Below, one piece after another: positions 1 to 7,732 of a stretch of DNA of 49,902 nucleotides; position 1 is the stretch's first letter, and every line of letters starts with the position of its first letter. Origin of the DNA: Planctomyces sp. Lineage in GTDB: Bacteria > Planctomycetota > Planctomycetia > Planctomycetales > Planctomycetaceae. The stretch is taken from the NCBI GenBank assembly GCA_005778115.1, contig SXKJ01000470.1, positions 1-49,902 on the forward strand, written 5' to 3'. Below the pieces are notes generated by a model, which saw only the letters and a program-made list of their open reading frames with translations, was not told where the DNA came from and did not search any database. Position numbers and translations under genes: made by a program.

Positions 1-2
1 CG

Positions 3-617
3 CGGGCGCAATTCGTGGCCTCGGTGAAAGGGAGCGATGCCTACACAGGGGCGGAAGTGACGGACGGCTTGCTCATCGCCAGTCGCGACGGTCAGACGTT
101 TCGTCGTTGGGACGAGGCGTTCCTGCGTCCGGGTCCGCAGGGGGAAGGTCGGTGGATCTACGGCGACAATTACCAGAGCTACGGATTGTTCGAAACGAAG
201 TCCGACACGGCCGGACTGCCCAACGAGATCTCGCTGCATTTTAACGAAGGTTCGTGGCGAGACGAAATGCACCGGCTGCGGCGCTATACGATTCGGGTCG
301 ATGGCTTCGTTTCCTTGCACGCGCCGCTGTCCGGCGGCGAACTGACGACGAAGCCGCTGAAGTTCACCGGCCGACGCCTGTCCTTGAACTACGCCACATC
401 CGCGGCCGGCAACCTGCGAGTCGAACTGCAAGACTCCGCCGGCCAGCCGATCCCCGGTTTCTCGCTCGCCGACGCGGATGAGTTGTTCGGCGATACCATT
501 GATCAAAAAGCCGCGTGGAAAGACACCACCGATGTCAGTCGTCTGGCGAGCCAAGAGCTGCGACTGCATTTCGTTCTCCGCGACGGCGACTTGTTCTCGT
601 TTCAATTCACGGATTGA
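3..617 (+). CDS. C-terminal part of exported glycosyl-hydrolase-like protein (5' end outside window)
   Basis: The frame is open from the window edge, so only about the last 204 residues are present and the start lies upstream. The visible part reads as a beta-sandwich C-terminal region. The segment GDNYQSYGLFET and the closing pattern (GNLRVELQDSAGQPIPGFS, then a DVS..ASQELRLHF stretch, then DLFSFQF) is one I know from the ends of planctomycete proteins with five-bladed, GH32/GH43-like N-terminal domains. Catalytic residues would be in the missing part, so the substrate cannot be read. After the stop come about 120 bases without a gene and then transposase remnants. The family link is recognition from memory; membership of a glycan-degradation set is inferred from the sulfatase-rich region downstream. 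Confidence 0.6.
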   Translation, partial: RAQFVASVKGSDAYTGAEVTDGLLIASRDGQTFRRWDEAFLRPGPQGEGRWIYGDNYQSYGLFETKSDTAGLPNEISLHFNEGSWRDEMHRLRRYTIRVDGFVSLHAPLSGGELTTKPLKFTGRRLSLNYATSAAGNLRVELQDSAGQPIPGFSLADADELFGDTIDQKAAWKDTTDVSRLASQELRLHFVLRDGDLFSFQFTD

Positions 618-736
618 GACTCGTGTTAGGTGGCTCTAGGAGCTTGTCTTTGTAATCGAGCCAACGGAACGGTGTTTACTGCTCGTAGCAGGTGGGGTTG
701 AGTTTTGGATCGGGTTGGTTGGCAGGGAGGTTGGTT

Positions 737-980
737 GTGAGCGAGAAGACTTATCGAGCGTGGCGGCCGGATCAGGTCTGGTTGCTGCCGCCGTCGCCGA
801 GGGATTGGTTGTCGGAAGGGCATCTCGTTGACTTCTTGATGGATGCGGTGAAGGCGATCGACATCAGTCCGATCACGTCGTACTACGAGCGTGAGCTGCG
901 GGGCTTTCCGTCGTTCCATCCGCGGATGATGTTGACGTTGCTGATCTTCAGTGACGCGACCGGCACGCGGTCGATTCGGG
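737..980 (+). pseudogene. IS1182-type transposase, N-terminal fragment
   Basis: The GTG at 737 follows AGGGAGG with good spacing and opens a frame reading VSEKTYRAWRPDQVWLLPP, then a segment ending RGFPSFHPRMMLTLLIF. This is the conserved N-terminal DUF772-type region of IS5/IS1182-group transposases (about 75 residues). The expected catalytic DDE domain is absent. Near 950-980 the frame runs into the reverse complement of a DUF3179-like gene, so element and gene are both truncated at a shared junction. No inverted terminal repeats or target duplications were recognised. It cannot be active and marks a past insertion followed by deletion. Confidence 0.75.
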
Positions 981-1496
981 ATGCAGCATCAGCCAATGCG
1001 CCCAGTCGGTCATCACATTGGGCACGCGCGTCAGCCGAGCTCCCGTTTGCGGTCCAGCGATCGCTCGTCCCGACAGCGCGGACCACAAGGTTCCGTCACG
1101 CCCCTTGACGATCATCACCCCTCCACGCCAGCCGTGGAATTCGTAACCGTAGTCCTTCTTGTATGCGGTGACGTAGCCGCCGTCGGGGTCGTAGAAGAAC
1201 AGCCCATAAGTGTCATTGATGACGCGCGTGGCCGACAGAAAGTGCTTCACGGGGATGGCTCCGCCATTGTGAGCACCCCGAATCCACGCCACGACCCGGT
1301 CGTCCCCTTGGACGAATTTCTTGCGATGCTGCGTCGAGCAGTAGGAGCATTGCGGCTCCGTGAGCGACTTGAACAGACCGGGCTTCAACAGCATTCGCGG
1401 CTTGTCAAGATCATCCGCGCCGCACGAATGCCAGGCCAATGCGCTCCCGGCCACAACCAGACACAACGGCAGCCAGACACGAATCCTTGGTTTCAT
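948..1496 (-). pseudogene. DUF3179-like exported protein, copy 1, C-terminally truncated
   Basis: The ATG at 1496 follows a GGGGAGA ribosome site. The product begins with a signal peptide (MKPRIRVWLPLCLVVAGSAL...) and a mature part with a CSYC pair near residue 45. The later segment (RDGTLWSALSGRAIAGP, TGARLTRVP, a W-x2-W pair, HPEST) matches the core of DUF3179-type proteins; function is unknown. After HPESTA the frame enters transposase-derived sequence and stops, so the C-terminus is missing. A second, differently damaged copy lies at 38546-39165 on the other strand, with very similar protein sequence over the shared part. The DUF3179 link is by pattern memory. Confidence 0.6.
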
Positions 1497-1519
1497 GATC
1501 TCCCCTTCAACGTGCTTCA

Positions 1520-1770
1520 CGGCATCCGCAGCATCGATACAAGACCGACTTGTTTCCTCGGTTGCAAGACATCGCGGGCATCGCGGAGAACATGCAGGGC
1601 CGGGCAGGGAGCGTCCACAAGCACGTCGTCGGTCCCGAACCGGGCGACCTCGCCGACTACGCCTGGACCAAGGAATTCCTCGACCCCAACCCCCAAGCCA
1701 GCCCGCTGCATCTCGTCCCCCGGAAGAAGCCCAATCCCTTCGGCTTCCCCTTTTTGACATCGCGCAGACG
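1520..1770 (+). other. Possible remnant of an unrecognised gene
   Basis: A frame without a credible start reads a protein-like stretch (KTDLFPRLQDIAGIAENMQ, HVVGPEPGDLADYAW, KEFLDPNPQ) and then loses protein character near 1765. I do not recognise the family. It lies between the truncated DUF3179 gene and the EF-hand gene in a visibly rearranged stretch, so a C-terminal gene fragment is more likely than a functional gene. The rest of 1497-1904 shows nothing else. Confidence 0.25.
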
Positions 1771-1904
1771 TTTTTCAAAAACTCGGCGGAGCGTGAAACC
1801 TTTTGAGGTGGCCGTCACCACTAAATCCGTTGAGCGATCCGGATCGCCAACGTGTGTTGTGACCAAACTCTTCTCAAAAGGAACGTGTCATGAAGGAGAT
1901 TTCG

Positions 1905-2240
1905 ATGAGACTTGGAAATTGGAAGCTGGGTGTGATTACGGCGGTGGCCGCAGTGGCTTTGACGGCCTCTTCGGTGAGCGCCGCGGATGCGCCAGCGGGG
2001 GCTCGCGGCGGGCAGGGGCCGCGACCGTTCATGCTGTTTTATATCTTCGATTCCGACGAAGATGATGCTCTGACCGAGGACGAAGTTCCGGCACCCGTTT
2101 GGTCACGGTTGTCGGTGGCCGATCTGGATGACGATGGTGCGGTGACTCGCGAAGAGATCATGGCCCATCTCCAGAAAGCCGGCGGAATGCGACGTCCCGG
2201 AAATGGATCGCGTCCACAAACCGAGCAGCCGAAGAAGTAG
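1905..2240 (+). CDS. Small exported EF-hand calcium-binding protein
   Basis: A 111-residue product with a clear signal peptide (MRLGNWKLGVITAVAAVAL..., likely cleaved after VSAADA). The mature part holds two EF-hand-like loops: DSDEDDALTEDE near residue 55 and DLDDDGAVTREE near residue 80. Both keep acidic residues at loop positions 1, 3, 5 and 12. The tail is basic and proline-rich. I chose the ATG at 1905 because AAGGAG lies just upstream; an ATG at 1890 with its own AAAGGAAC is possible and adds five residues. The gene precedes a sigma/anti-sigma/sensor module but is separated from it by a hairpin at 2282-2309. It could buffer or sense divalent cations in the periplasm; that role is inferred from the motifs only. 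Confidence 0.75.
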   Translation: MRLGNWKLGVITAVAAVALTASSVSAADAPAGARGGQGPRPFMLFYIFDSDEDDALTEDEVPAPVWSRLSVADLDDDGAVTREEIMAHLQKAGGMRRPGNGSRPQTEQPKK

Positions 2241-2281
2241 TTCGATGCAAACGGCGATGCTCATCAATGACTTTTGCCTGA

Positions 2282-2309
2282 CCCGCCCGACGCTCTGGCT
2301 TCGGGCGGG
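2282..2309 (+). terminator. Hairpin after the EF-hand gene
   Basis: CCCGCCCGA at 2282-2290 pairs perfectly with TCGGGCGGG at 2301-2309 across a 10-base loop. No T-run follows, so it is a structural candidate only. It also argues that the sigma-factor start lies downstream of this point. Confidence 0.45.
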
Positions 2310-2376
2310 CAGGTTCGTTGGTTTGGCCATCGTAACGATGACGAACTTGGTCGCTTCGGAAGTGCATGCCTCGGCG

Positions 2377-2970
2377 ATGATGGACGACAACGTCAGCGAC
2401 TCCGCCCAGGCGGCACAGGCCTTTGATCGCGCCAACGAACTGGTTGAACTCGCGGCGGCTCAGAGCGGGGACAGTGAGGCGTATCGCAAGATCGTCGAGC
2501 GTTATCAAAGTCTGATCGGCACACAGATGCGGCGCTTCACACGCGATATCTCCGAGCGAGATGCCTTGGTCCAAGAGGTCTTCGTCCAAGCGTACTTCAG
2601 CCTGTCGAGCTTTCGCGGACGATCTCCGTTTGAGCATTGGCTGCGCAAGGTCGCCGTGCGAGTCGGCTACCGCTATTGGAAAACTCGGACGCGAAGCCGC
2701 ACGATGCCGCAACTCTCGGATGAGCAATGGGAGCAGTTGCGCGGAACAATGGCGGAACCGGTCACGAACACCTTTGCGGCGGAGCTTGTGCATGAGTTGC
2801 TGGCGCTACTCTCGCCGCCGGACCGGTTGGTGCTGACACTGATTTACTTGGATGGTTGCTCGATGGCCGAAGCCGCCGAGCGAGCCGGGTGGACGACGAT
2901 CGGAACGAAGGTCCGCGCGTCGCGTGCTCGTCAGAAACTGCGAGACTTGCTCAAAGGGGATGCTCCATGA
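2377..2970 (+). CDS. ECF RNA polymerase sigma factor
   Basis: About 197 residues. Region 2 is visible (FTRDISERDALVQEVFVQAY, then RGRSPFEHWLRKVAVRVGY), followed by a short linker and region 4 with a helix-turn-helix (LLSPPDRLVLTLIYLDGCSM, then AEAAERAGWTTIGTKVRASR). No extra domains are seen. The start is uncertain: ATGs at 2338, 2377 and 2380 are in frame and none has a strong ribosome site; 2377 gives MMDDNVSDS, a normal-looking N-terminus. The stop overlaps the ATG of the next gene, so the two are translationally coupled. With the following membrane protein and periplasmic sensor it forms a three-gene module of the CnrH/CnrY/CnrX order, suggesting the sigma factor is held by the anti-sigma protein and released by an envelope or metal signal. 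That regulation is inferred. Confidence 0.85.
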   Translation: MMDDNVSDSAQAAQAFDRANELVELAAAQSGDSEAYRKIVERYQSLIGTQMRRFTRDISERDALVQEVFVQAYFSLSSFRGRSPFEHWLRKVAVRVGYRYWKTRTRSRTMPQLSDEQWEQLRGTMAEPVTNTFAAELVHELLALLSPPDRLVLTLIYLDGCSMAEAAERAGWTTIGTKVRASRARQKLRDLLKGDAP

Positions 2971-3248
2971 AAGGCGATCCGTTGACTCGATTGTCCCAAT
3001 TTGAACGGCTCGCCGAACAGGCTCGTGCCGAAGCCGCGCCGTCACTGGCGGTGTCTGGCGTCGTGCTGCGAGCGATTCAACAACGTCAGTCGCTGCGGTT
3101 GGATGACTCGTTGCGAGCGACTCTGTGGTTCGCCGTGGCAACGAGTTGCACAGCCGCTGCCATGCTGTTGTTCGCGTGGCCCGCGTGGGACATGACCGTC
3201 GAGCCATACGCCTTGCTGTGGATGCCACTCGCAGGAACCTTGCCATGA
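2967..3248 (+). CDS. Short membrane protein, putative anti-sigma factor
   Basis: 93 residues, beginning ATGA-overlapped with the sigma-factor stop. The N-terminal half is soluble and charged (LTRLSQFERLAEQARAEAA...), with one or two hydrophobic segments near residues 50-70 and 80-90. No zinc-finger HxxxCxxC is present, so it is not a ZAS-type anti-sigma factor. Its size, single-span topology and position between a sigma factor and a periplasmic sensor match the CnrY role. No sequence family was recognised; the function rests on context. Confidence 0.6.
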   Translation: MKGDPLTRLSQFERLAEQARAEAAPSLAVSGVVLRAIQQRQSLRLDDSLRATLWFAVATSCTAAAMLLFAWPAWDMTVEPYALLWMPLAGTLP

Positions 3249-3691
3249 CCGATTCCACAAACCTGCTGCCGCCTTCCGTTGTCCTCACCGCATCGTCGCC
3301 GCGTCGTTGGCTGAAGTGGGGATTGTTGGTCGTCATCTTTGGTGCCGGCGTGGCTGTCGGAGCCGCCGGTTCCGTGTTGCTCATCCGCGAGCGACTTACG
3401 GCGGTGCTGCGTCAGCCCGAACTGATTCCGGATCGAGTCATGCCAATCCTGCGTCATCGCTTGGCATTGACCGACGAGCAGGCCGAGCAGGTCGCCGACA
3501 TCGTGCGCCGTCGCTACACCGCGCTCGAAGAAGTTCGTTCCGATTTCACTCCGCGAGTCGCCACCGAACTTCGCTTGCTGCGGACGGAGGTTGATGGTGT
3601 CCTGACCTCCGATCAAAAGCAGCGTTGGGCAAACTGGTGCCAACGAGTCGAAGAACATCTCCCGTCAACTCCCGCACAGAAACGTGACTGA
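3245..3691 (+). CDS. Membrane-anchored periplasmic sensor of CnrX/ZraP/Spy type
   Basis: 148 residues, starting inside the previous stop (ATGA). A transmembrane helix lies near residues 25-45 (WLKWGLLVVIFGAGVAVGAA), followed by an all-helical domain with LT-x2-Q-type repeats (LALTDEQAEQVADIVRRRY and LTSDQKQRWANW) and a predicted bent hairpin. This is the fold of CnrX/ZraP/Spy proteins, which bind metals or unfolded protein in the periplasm. The histidine-rich metal site of CnrX is not evident, so the ligand is unclear. As last gene of the sigma module it is the likely signal receptor that controls the anti-sigma protein. Confidence 0.65.
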   Translation: MTDSTNLLPPSVVLTASSPRRWLKWGLLVVIFGAGVAVGAAGSVLLIRERLTAVLRQPELIPDRVMPILRHRLALTDEQAEQVADIVRRRYTALEEVRSDFTPRVATELRLLRTEVDGVLTSDQKQRWANWCQRVEEHLPSTPAQKRD

Positions 3692-3812
3692 CCATCGAGC
3701 GTGATTCGGCCCCGAACCGACACAAGATCATCCGAGGCACCGGATCCCGTCAGCCACAACAGGCCACAGAGCATCCCACGCATAAGGTCACTTCCATTTT
3801 GAACGCGGCTGG

Positions 3813-3833
3813 CACAGCTTGCTTCAAGCTGTG
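3813..3833 (+). terminator. Perfect short hairpin downstream of the sensor gene
   Basis: CACAGCTTG and CAAGCTGTG form a 9-bp stem with a 3-base loop, 120 bases after the sensor stop. No T-tract follows. The remainder of 3692-3969 shows no coding signal. Confidence 0.4.
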
Positions 3834-3969
3834 TGCGAAGCATTAGAAACCTGCAGGTGGCGTCCAACCCAAAGACCAGCGTCAACAGCACGATCTGCGT
3901 CCACTCCGGGTTTCCTGTGCCTACGGCACCCAGCTTCTGCGAAGCCGGGCCACCCGCGATGACCGCTGT

Positions 3970-4100
3970 CCCGCATTATTCATGGCCTGCTCATGCAGGA
4001 GACGTAGTGTCGCACACCAACCCGACGCGTCAGCGAGGGCGAACGGTGACGCCGCCCTCGCTGACGCATCGGGTTACTGTCGAGCCATGAATAATGTGGG
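3970..4100. repeat. Nested 131-bp palindromic element
   Basis: The outer arms CCCGCATTATTCATGGC and GCCATGAATAATGTGGG enclose inner arms at 4019-4041 and 4053-4075 (AACCCGACGCGTCAGCGAGG and its near complement, one mismatch and a 1-base offset). It separates the convergent ends of the sensor gene and the beta-propeller gene. It has no coding potential and looks like a non-autonomous repeat, possibly doubling as a bidirectional terminator. Confidence 0.75.
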
Positions 4101-4116
4101 CTGAACCCTCCTCGCA

Positions 4117-5712
4117 TCATTTCGTGGCCGAGCTGACTGAGCCATCGAGTTTCTTGCCGGCGAACTGTCCGTAGATGCCGTTGCTCCAGGTGATCGGCTT
4201 GAGCTGGTTCGCGCGGCGGAGTTGCTCGGCGAGCGGTCCGGTAAGTGTTGATTGGGCGAGCTGCTTGCCGTCTTGAGTGATCGTCATCGTTGAGCCGCGC
4301 AGCGTCAGTTCGAGTACCGTCGGTCCGTTGGTCCACGCGAGGTTGGTGGCAAGATGGCCGGGCATCGTCAGGCGATAGACCAAGCCGTAGGACTTCCATT
4401 TGTCAGGCGCGAGGAACGGGTTTTGATCCGGGTTCCATTCGCACGGGTCTTTGGCGGACGTCGAGACGAACAGGTCGGGGCCGCTGGTCACGAGGCTCGT
4501 CACTCGCTGGCCCCATTGATTGCTGACGGGGTGTCCTTTGTTCTCGATGTCGTAGGGGTGAATCGTTTTGTCAGTGAGTTCCGGGTGCGAGAACATTCGT
4601 TGCATGAACGACCATTTCTTCGCGTCGGGGTTGAACCGCCACAGCTCGCCCCACGGCCAGACGCCGACGAACACTTCGCCGCCGTAGATCACCGTCGTTT
4701 GAGCCTCGCGCGAACTTCCCGATACGCCTGCAAGCACCGGCGGCCAACCCGCTCGGTCGGTGATCGTCTTGCCGTCGTAGTCGAACAGCCGGCCGGTTGG
4801 GTATTGCCCCATCAGCAGCCGGTCGTGAAAGGCCATCGTCGAATAAAGCTGGTAGCTGACCTTCAAGTTCGGTTCGAGCTGCATTCGCCAGCCGCCGTTG
4901 TCGAGCACATAAAACCCACCGACGTTCGACCCGGTGACGATCTTCTCGCCAAGGACTCCCCATGCAAACGTCGTCTCGCCGACGATCGGCAGCGTCCGCA
5001 TGACGGCCTTCTCGTACGGATTGATGGCAGGATCGCCCGGAACCCAGCGGCAGGCGTAGAGCTTGCTGAACCCGTCCTTCAAATCTTCAAACGGCCGATA
5101 GCCTCGGTCGCCTCTCTCGACGTGATAAAAGCAGAGCGTCCCGTTCGCGTAAAAGAAGAGTTGAAACTTGCCTCGCTCCGGCGGTGACAGAATCGTCTGG
5201 CCGTTGTAGCGAACCGTGCTGTCGCCGAATTCGAGCAGCCCGTCACCGACACGCATCACCTCCTGAGTCCCGCCGACACTCGGTTGCTCACGCCAGATCC
5301 GACTCGCCGCGTCCCACGCCTTCAGTCCGCCGAACGTCGAGTACACGCCATTGTCGCGGCCATACAGATACGTCCCGCAGAGTTGATTCGGTCTCGGCAA
5401 CGCCTCGACCTCAAACTTTCGCTCGCCGCTGGTCGGCCTGACGAAGAACTGCAACTGATGCCGATCAGCCCGGTTCCGAGTGTTGTAGACATTCGGAAAA
5501 CCGGCCCCGATCACGACTGCTCCGTCGTCGCTCGTCACTTCAAACAACGATCCGAAGCACTGGCCAAGATCGGCTCCACGATCGAGCACGATCTTGAACG
5601 TCGTTGTTTCGTTCGTTTGTGCCTGCGCGAAGCACAGCGACGAACACAGGCCGCCACTCAACGAGATCGCGAACAGCATCACCAATCGAGTCATCATTCT
5701 GTGGCTGAGCAT
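4117..5712 (-). CDS. Exported protein, predicted beta-propeller, function unknown
   Basis: 531 residues. The ATG at 5712 follows GAAGGA and opens a signal peptide (MLSHRMMTRLVMLFAISLSG...FAQ). The mature part consists of repeated short blades with aromatic-glycine motifs such as GVYSTFGGLKAWD, GGFYVLDNGGWRM, GQYPTGRLFDYDG and GVWPWGELWRFNPDAKKW. These look like Kelch-like or sialidase-like beta-propeller repeats. The C-terminal 80 residues (LELTLRGSTMTITQDGKQL...) read as a beta-sandwich cap. No catalytic signature was recognised. The gene stands alone: the acyltransferase gene upstream on the same strand is about 240 bases away across a hairpin. A role in binding or hydrolysing a surface glycan is possible but inferred only from the fold and the region. 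Confidence 0.55.
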   Translation of the reverse strand: MLSHRMMTRLVMLFAISLSGGLCSSLCFAQAQTNETTTFKIVLDRGADLGQCFGSLFEVTSDDGAVVIGAGFPNVYNTRNRADRHQLQFFVRPTSGERKFEVEALPRPNQLCGTYLYGRDNGVYSTFGGLKAWDAASRIWREQPSVGGTQEVMRVGDGLLEFGDSTVRYNGQTILSPPERGKFQLFFYANGTLCFYHVERGDRGYRPFEDLKDGFSKLYACRWVPGDPAINPYEKAVMRTLPIVGETTFAWGVLGEKIVTGSNVGGFYVLDNGGWRMQLEPNLKVSYQLYSTMAFHDRLLMGQYPTGRLFDYDGKTITDRAGWPPVLAGVSGSSREAQTTVIYGGEVFVGVWPWGELWRFNPDAKKWSFMQRMFSHPELTDKTIHPYDIENKGHPVSNQWGQRVTSLVTSGPDLFVSTSAKDPCEWNPDQNPFLAPDKWKSYGLVYRLTMPGHLATNLAWTNGPTVLELTLRGSTMTITQDGKQLAQSTLTGPLAEQLRRANQLKPITWSNGIYGQFAGKKLDGSVSSATK

Positions 5713-5755
5713 TTGGCATCCTTCGTTTGGAATGGAACAAATCCGTGCCCCGACT

Positions 5756-5800
5756 TTGCCATCCGTGCGACTACTCTGATGGAACTCGCACTGATGGCAA
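5756..5800. repeat. Intergenic hairpin, 14 of 15 paired
   Basis: TTGCCATCCGTGCGA at 5756-5770 pairs with TCGCACTGATGGCAA at 5786-5800, with one mismatch and a 15-base loop. Flanking CCCCG and CGGGG extend the symmetry. It lies in the 239-base gap between two genes on the - strand; a smaller hairpin (CTGAAAT...ATTTCAG) lies near 5900. Confidence 0.6.
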
Positions 5801-5951
5801 GGCCGGGGTACGAATGGGGGCAAGGTCGCGAGTCGCTGAGGTACTTGATCCGCGGTGTGGAAATCGTCTGGAAGTTCGACGGGAGGGAGTTCCGAACTGA
5901 AATCTCACGATTTCAGCTACCTTTTGCCGCTACATCCGAACTGAAACCGCT

Positions 5952-7664
5952 CTAAGCCTCCGATCGAGCCGGACGCTTCTTGCGGCCGTTGAGAAGTGCT
6001 CGCAGCCAAGTGTAGCGGACGAGCCATTCATACGAGGCCAACAGCAGGCCGGTCACGACGAGGCACAGCAGCAGGAACTTGATTCCCGACGGGATCGGCC
6101 ACGTTTGGATCAGGTGTTGTCCCACGATGACCAACGGCAAGTGCGCGAGATACAGCCAGTACGACGAATCGGAGACGTACCGAATCCATTTCGATTCGCG
6201 CGTCAGCAGACGGCGGAAGAGGCCCATCGCGGCGAACGACATCAGCCAGGCGTAACTGACTTGAGCGATGCCGCCGAGCAGCGGCGAGCCCATCATCGCC
6301 AGTCCCATCGGCAGCGCAACGGCCGTGGCGATCGACAGCGACATCAGCCAGCGGCGGCCGACTTGAGCGTCCGTGTCGTTCGCGTCGAAGTACAGCACGC
6401 CGAAGCCGAAGAAGAGGCCGTAATACAACAGCAAGTGCGGCTGCGGAATCAGACCGACCGATGTGTCCGGGCCGAAGACCGGGCCAGCCGTGCCCATCAA
6501 CAACTGCGGCAACAGAGTCAGCGGCAACAGCCAACAGAAACGGATCGGCGAAAGGATCAGGCGGCGAAGCAGTGTGGCACGACGCTCCGCTTCGTGATTC
6601 GCGACGCGGAGCGTCGCGCCACCAACATCGAAGGCAGCGATCGCCGTGCGAGACGCGATGCTTTGGACAATCGCAAACCCGCCGACCATCCAGCACAGAA
6701 ACCACAAGAACCACAAATGATCGAAGAGGCTGGTCTGAATGAGGTGCAGCGGCGAGGCGGTCGCGGACCAGCGCACGTTCCAGACATCGGACTTCAACCA
6801 TGCGGCGTAGCGGGATCGAATCGCCGTCAGCATCTCGAATTGGATCGGTGAAACGCGGGCCTTCTCCGGCAACAGTTCGCGGCATTTGGCCTGACCGCTT
6901 TTCAGCTCGTCGTCCGGTCGCATCGGGAACTTCAACAAGTTCGCCAAGTACTCGATCGTGCCGCGATCCGCCAAGCTCACGTCCGCCGGCGAATCGCCTC
7001 GCTGCGTTTTGGCGGCGGAGTTTGCTCCCTGATCGACAAGCGCTTTGACAATCTCCGGATGTCCCAGCCACGCGGCTGAGTGCAACGCCGTCGATCCGTC
7101 ACGATTCGTGCCGTTGACGTCGGCTCCCATTTCGATCAGCCGCCGCGCGGCAGCGACATTCCCATGCAGCGCACTCCACGTCAGCGGCCGAACGCCGAAC
7201 TCGGCGTCGGTCCCGTTGACGTCCGCGCCCTCGGCCAGGCTTTGCTCGAAACGGGCGGAATCCATCTTGCGGATCGCGTCGATCAACGGCGGTGACGGAA
7301 CACTCGCCGCGACCGGTTTCGGAGCATTGGCCATCACCCAAGCCGACAGCCCGTGCATCAACGGGACGATCGTCAGCACACCGAGAACGCACGGCAACAG
7401 AACTCGTCGAGCACGATGCTTGAGCAGCGCGGCCAGTCCTTTCTGCCGACACAGCATCGCCGTGAAGAAGCCGCTGATCACGAAAAACAGCGGCATGCGA
7501 AAACCATGAATCGCAAAGAACAGCAGCCCGAAGAGTTCATGCTGCCGACTGTCCTGCACCATCCACGGAAACGGCACAAACGAAAGTCCCGCATGCAACA
7601 CAATGCCGAGCAACATCGCGGTCGCTCGCAGGGCGTCGAGATCATGTCGTCGATCAACAGGCAT
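5952..7664 (-). CDS. Acyltransferase-3 membrane protein with inserted ankyrin repeats
   Basis: 570 residues from the ATG at 7664, giving the typical family start MPVDRRHDLDALRATAML. The N-terminal membrane segments include H8 and the RHDLDALRA motif of acyltransferase-3 (OpgC/MdoC-like) proteins, which move acyl groups onto extracytoplasmic glycans. Between the third and fourth membrane segments, about residues 124-245, lie ankyrin repeats (ADVNGTDAEFGVRPLTWSAL, ADVNGTNRDGSTALHSAAWL, GHPEIVKALVDQGAN). The remaining six or so helices follow, with the closing YWLYLAHLPLVI and LLASYEWLVRY motifs intact. The ankyrin block is therefore an insertion in a loop, not a fused end. It may tether a protein partner or the glycan acceptor; that is inference. 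The gene downstream on this strand is 240 bases away. Confidence 0.85.
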   Translation of the reverse strand: MPVDRRHDLDALRATAMLLGIVLHAGLSFVPFPWMVQDSRQHELFGLLFFAIHGFRMPLFFVISGFFTAMLCRQKGLAALLKHRARRVLLPCVLGVLTIVPLMHGLSAWVMANAPKPVAASVPSPPLIDAIRKMDSARFEQSLAEGADVNGTDAEFGVRPLTWSALHGNVAAARRLIEMGADVNGTNRDGSTALHSAAWLGHPEIVKALVDQGANSAAKTQRGDSPADVSLADRGTIEYLANLLKFPMRPDDELKSGQAKCRELLPEKARVSPIQFEMLTAIRSRYAAWLKSDVWNVRWSATASPLHLIQTSLFDHLWFLWFLCWMVGGFAIVQSIASRTAIAAFDVGGATLRVANHEAERRATLLRRLILSPIRFCWLLPLTLLPQLLMGTAGPVFGPDTSVGLIPQPHLLLYYGLFFGFGVLYFDANDTDAQVGRRWLMSLSIATAVALPMGLAMMGSPLLGGIAQVSYAWLMSFAAMGLFRRLLTRESKWIRYVSDSSYWLYLAHLPLVIVGQHLIQTWPIPSGIKFLLLCLVVTGLLLASYEWLVRYTWLRALLNGRKKRPARSEA

Positions 7665-7732
7665 TGTCAGCGAACCATCCTTTCCTTGAGTCACGCATGA
7701 ATTCGATAGCATTCCCAAAATCTTGCCGAGCG

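Noticed and set aside
951..1757. Long + strand frame over the DUF3179 fragment
   Set aside because: It is the complement of a recognisable gene and has a composition unlike any protein family.
2282..2309. Strong rho-independent terminator
   Set aside because: The stem is perfect but there is no T-run, so it is listed only as a hairpin candidate.
4354..5187. Long + strand frame inside the beta-propeller gene
   Set aside because: Shadow frame in a GC-rich gene; the opposite strand has a signal peptide, a ribosome site and repeated blades.
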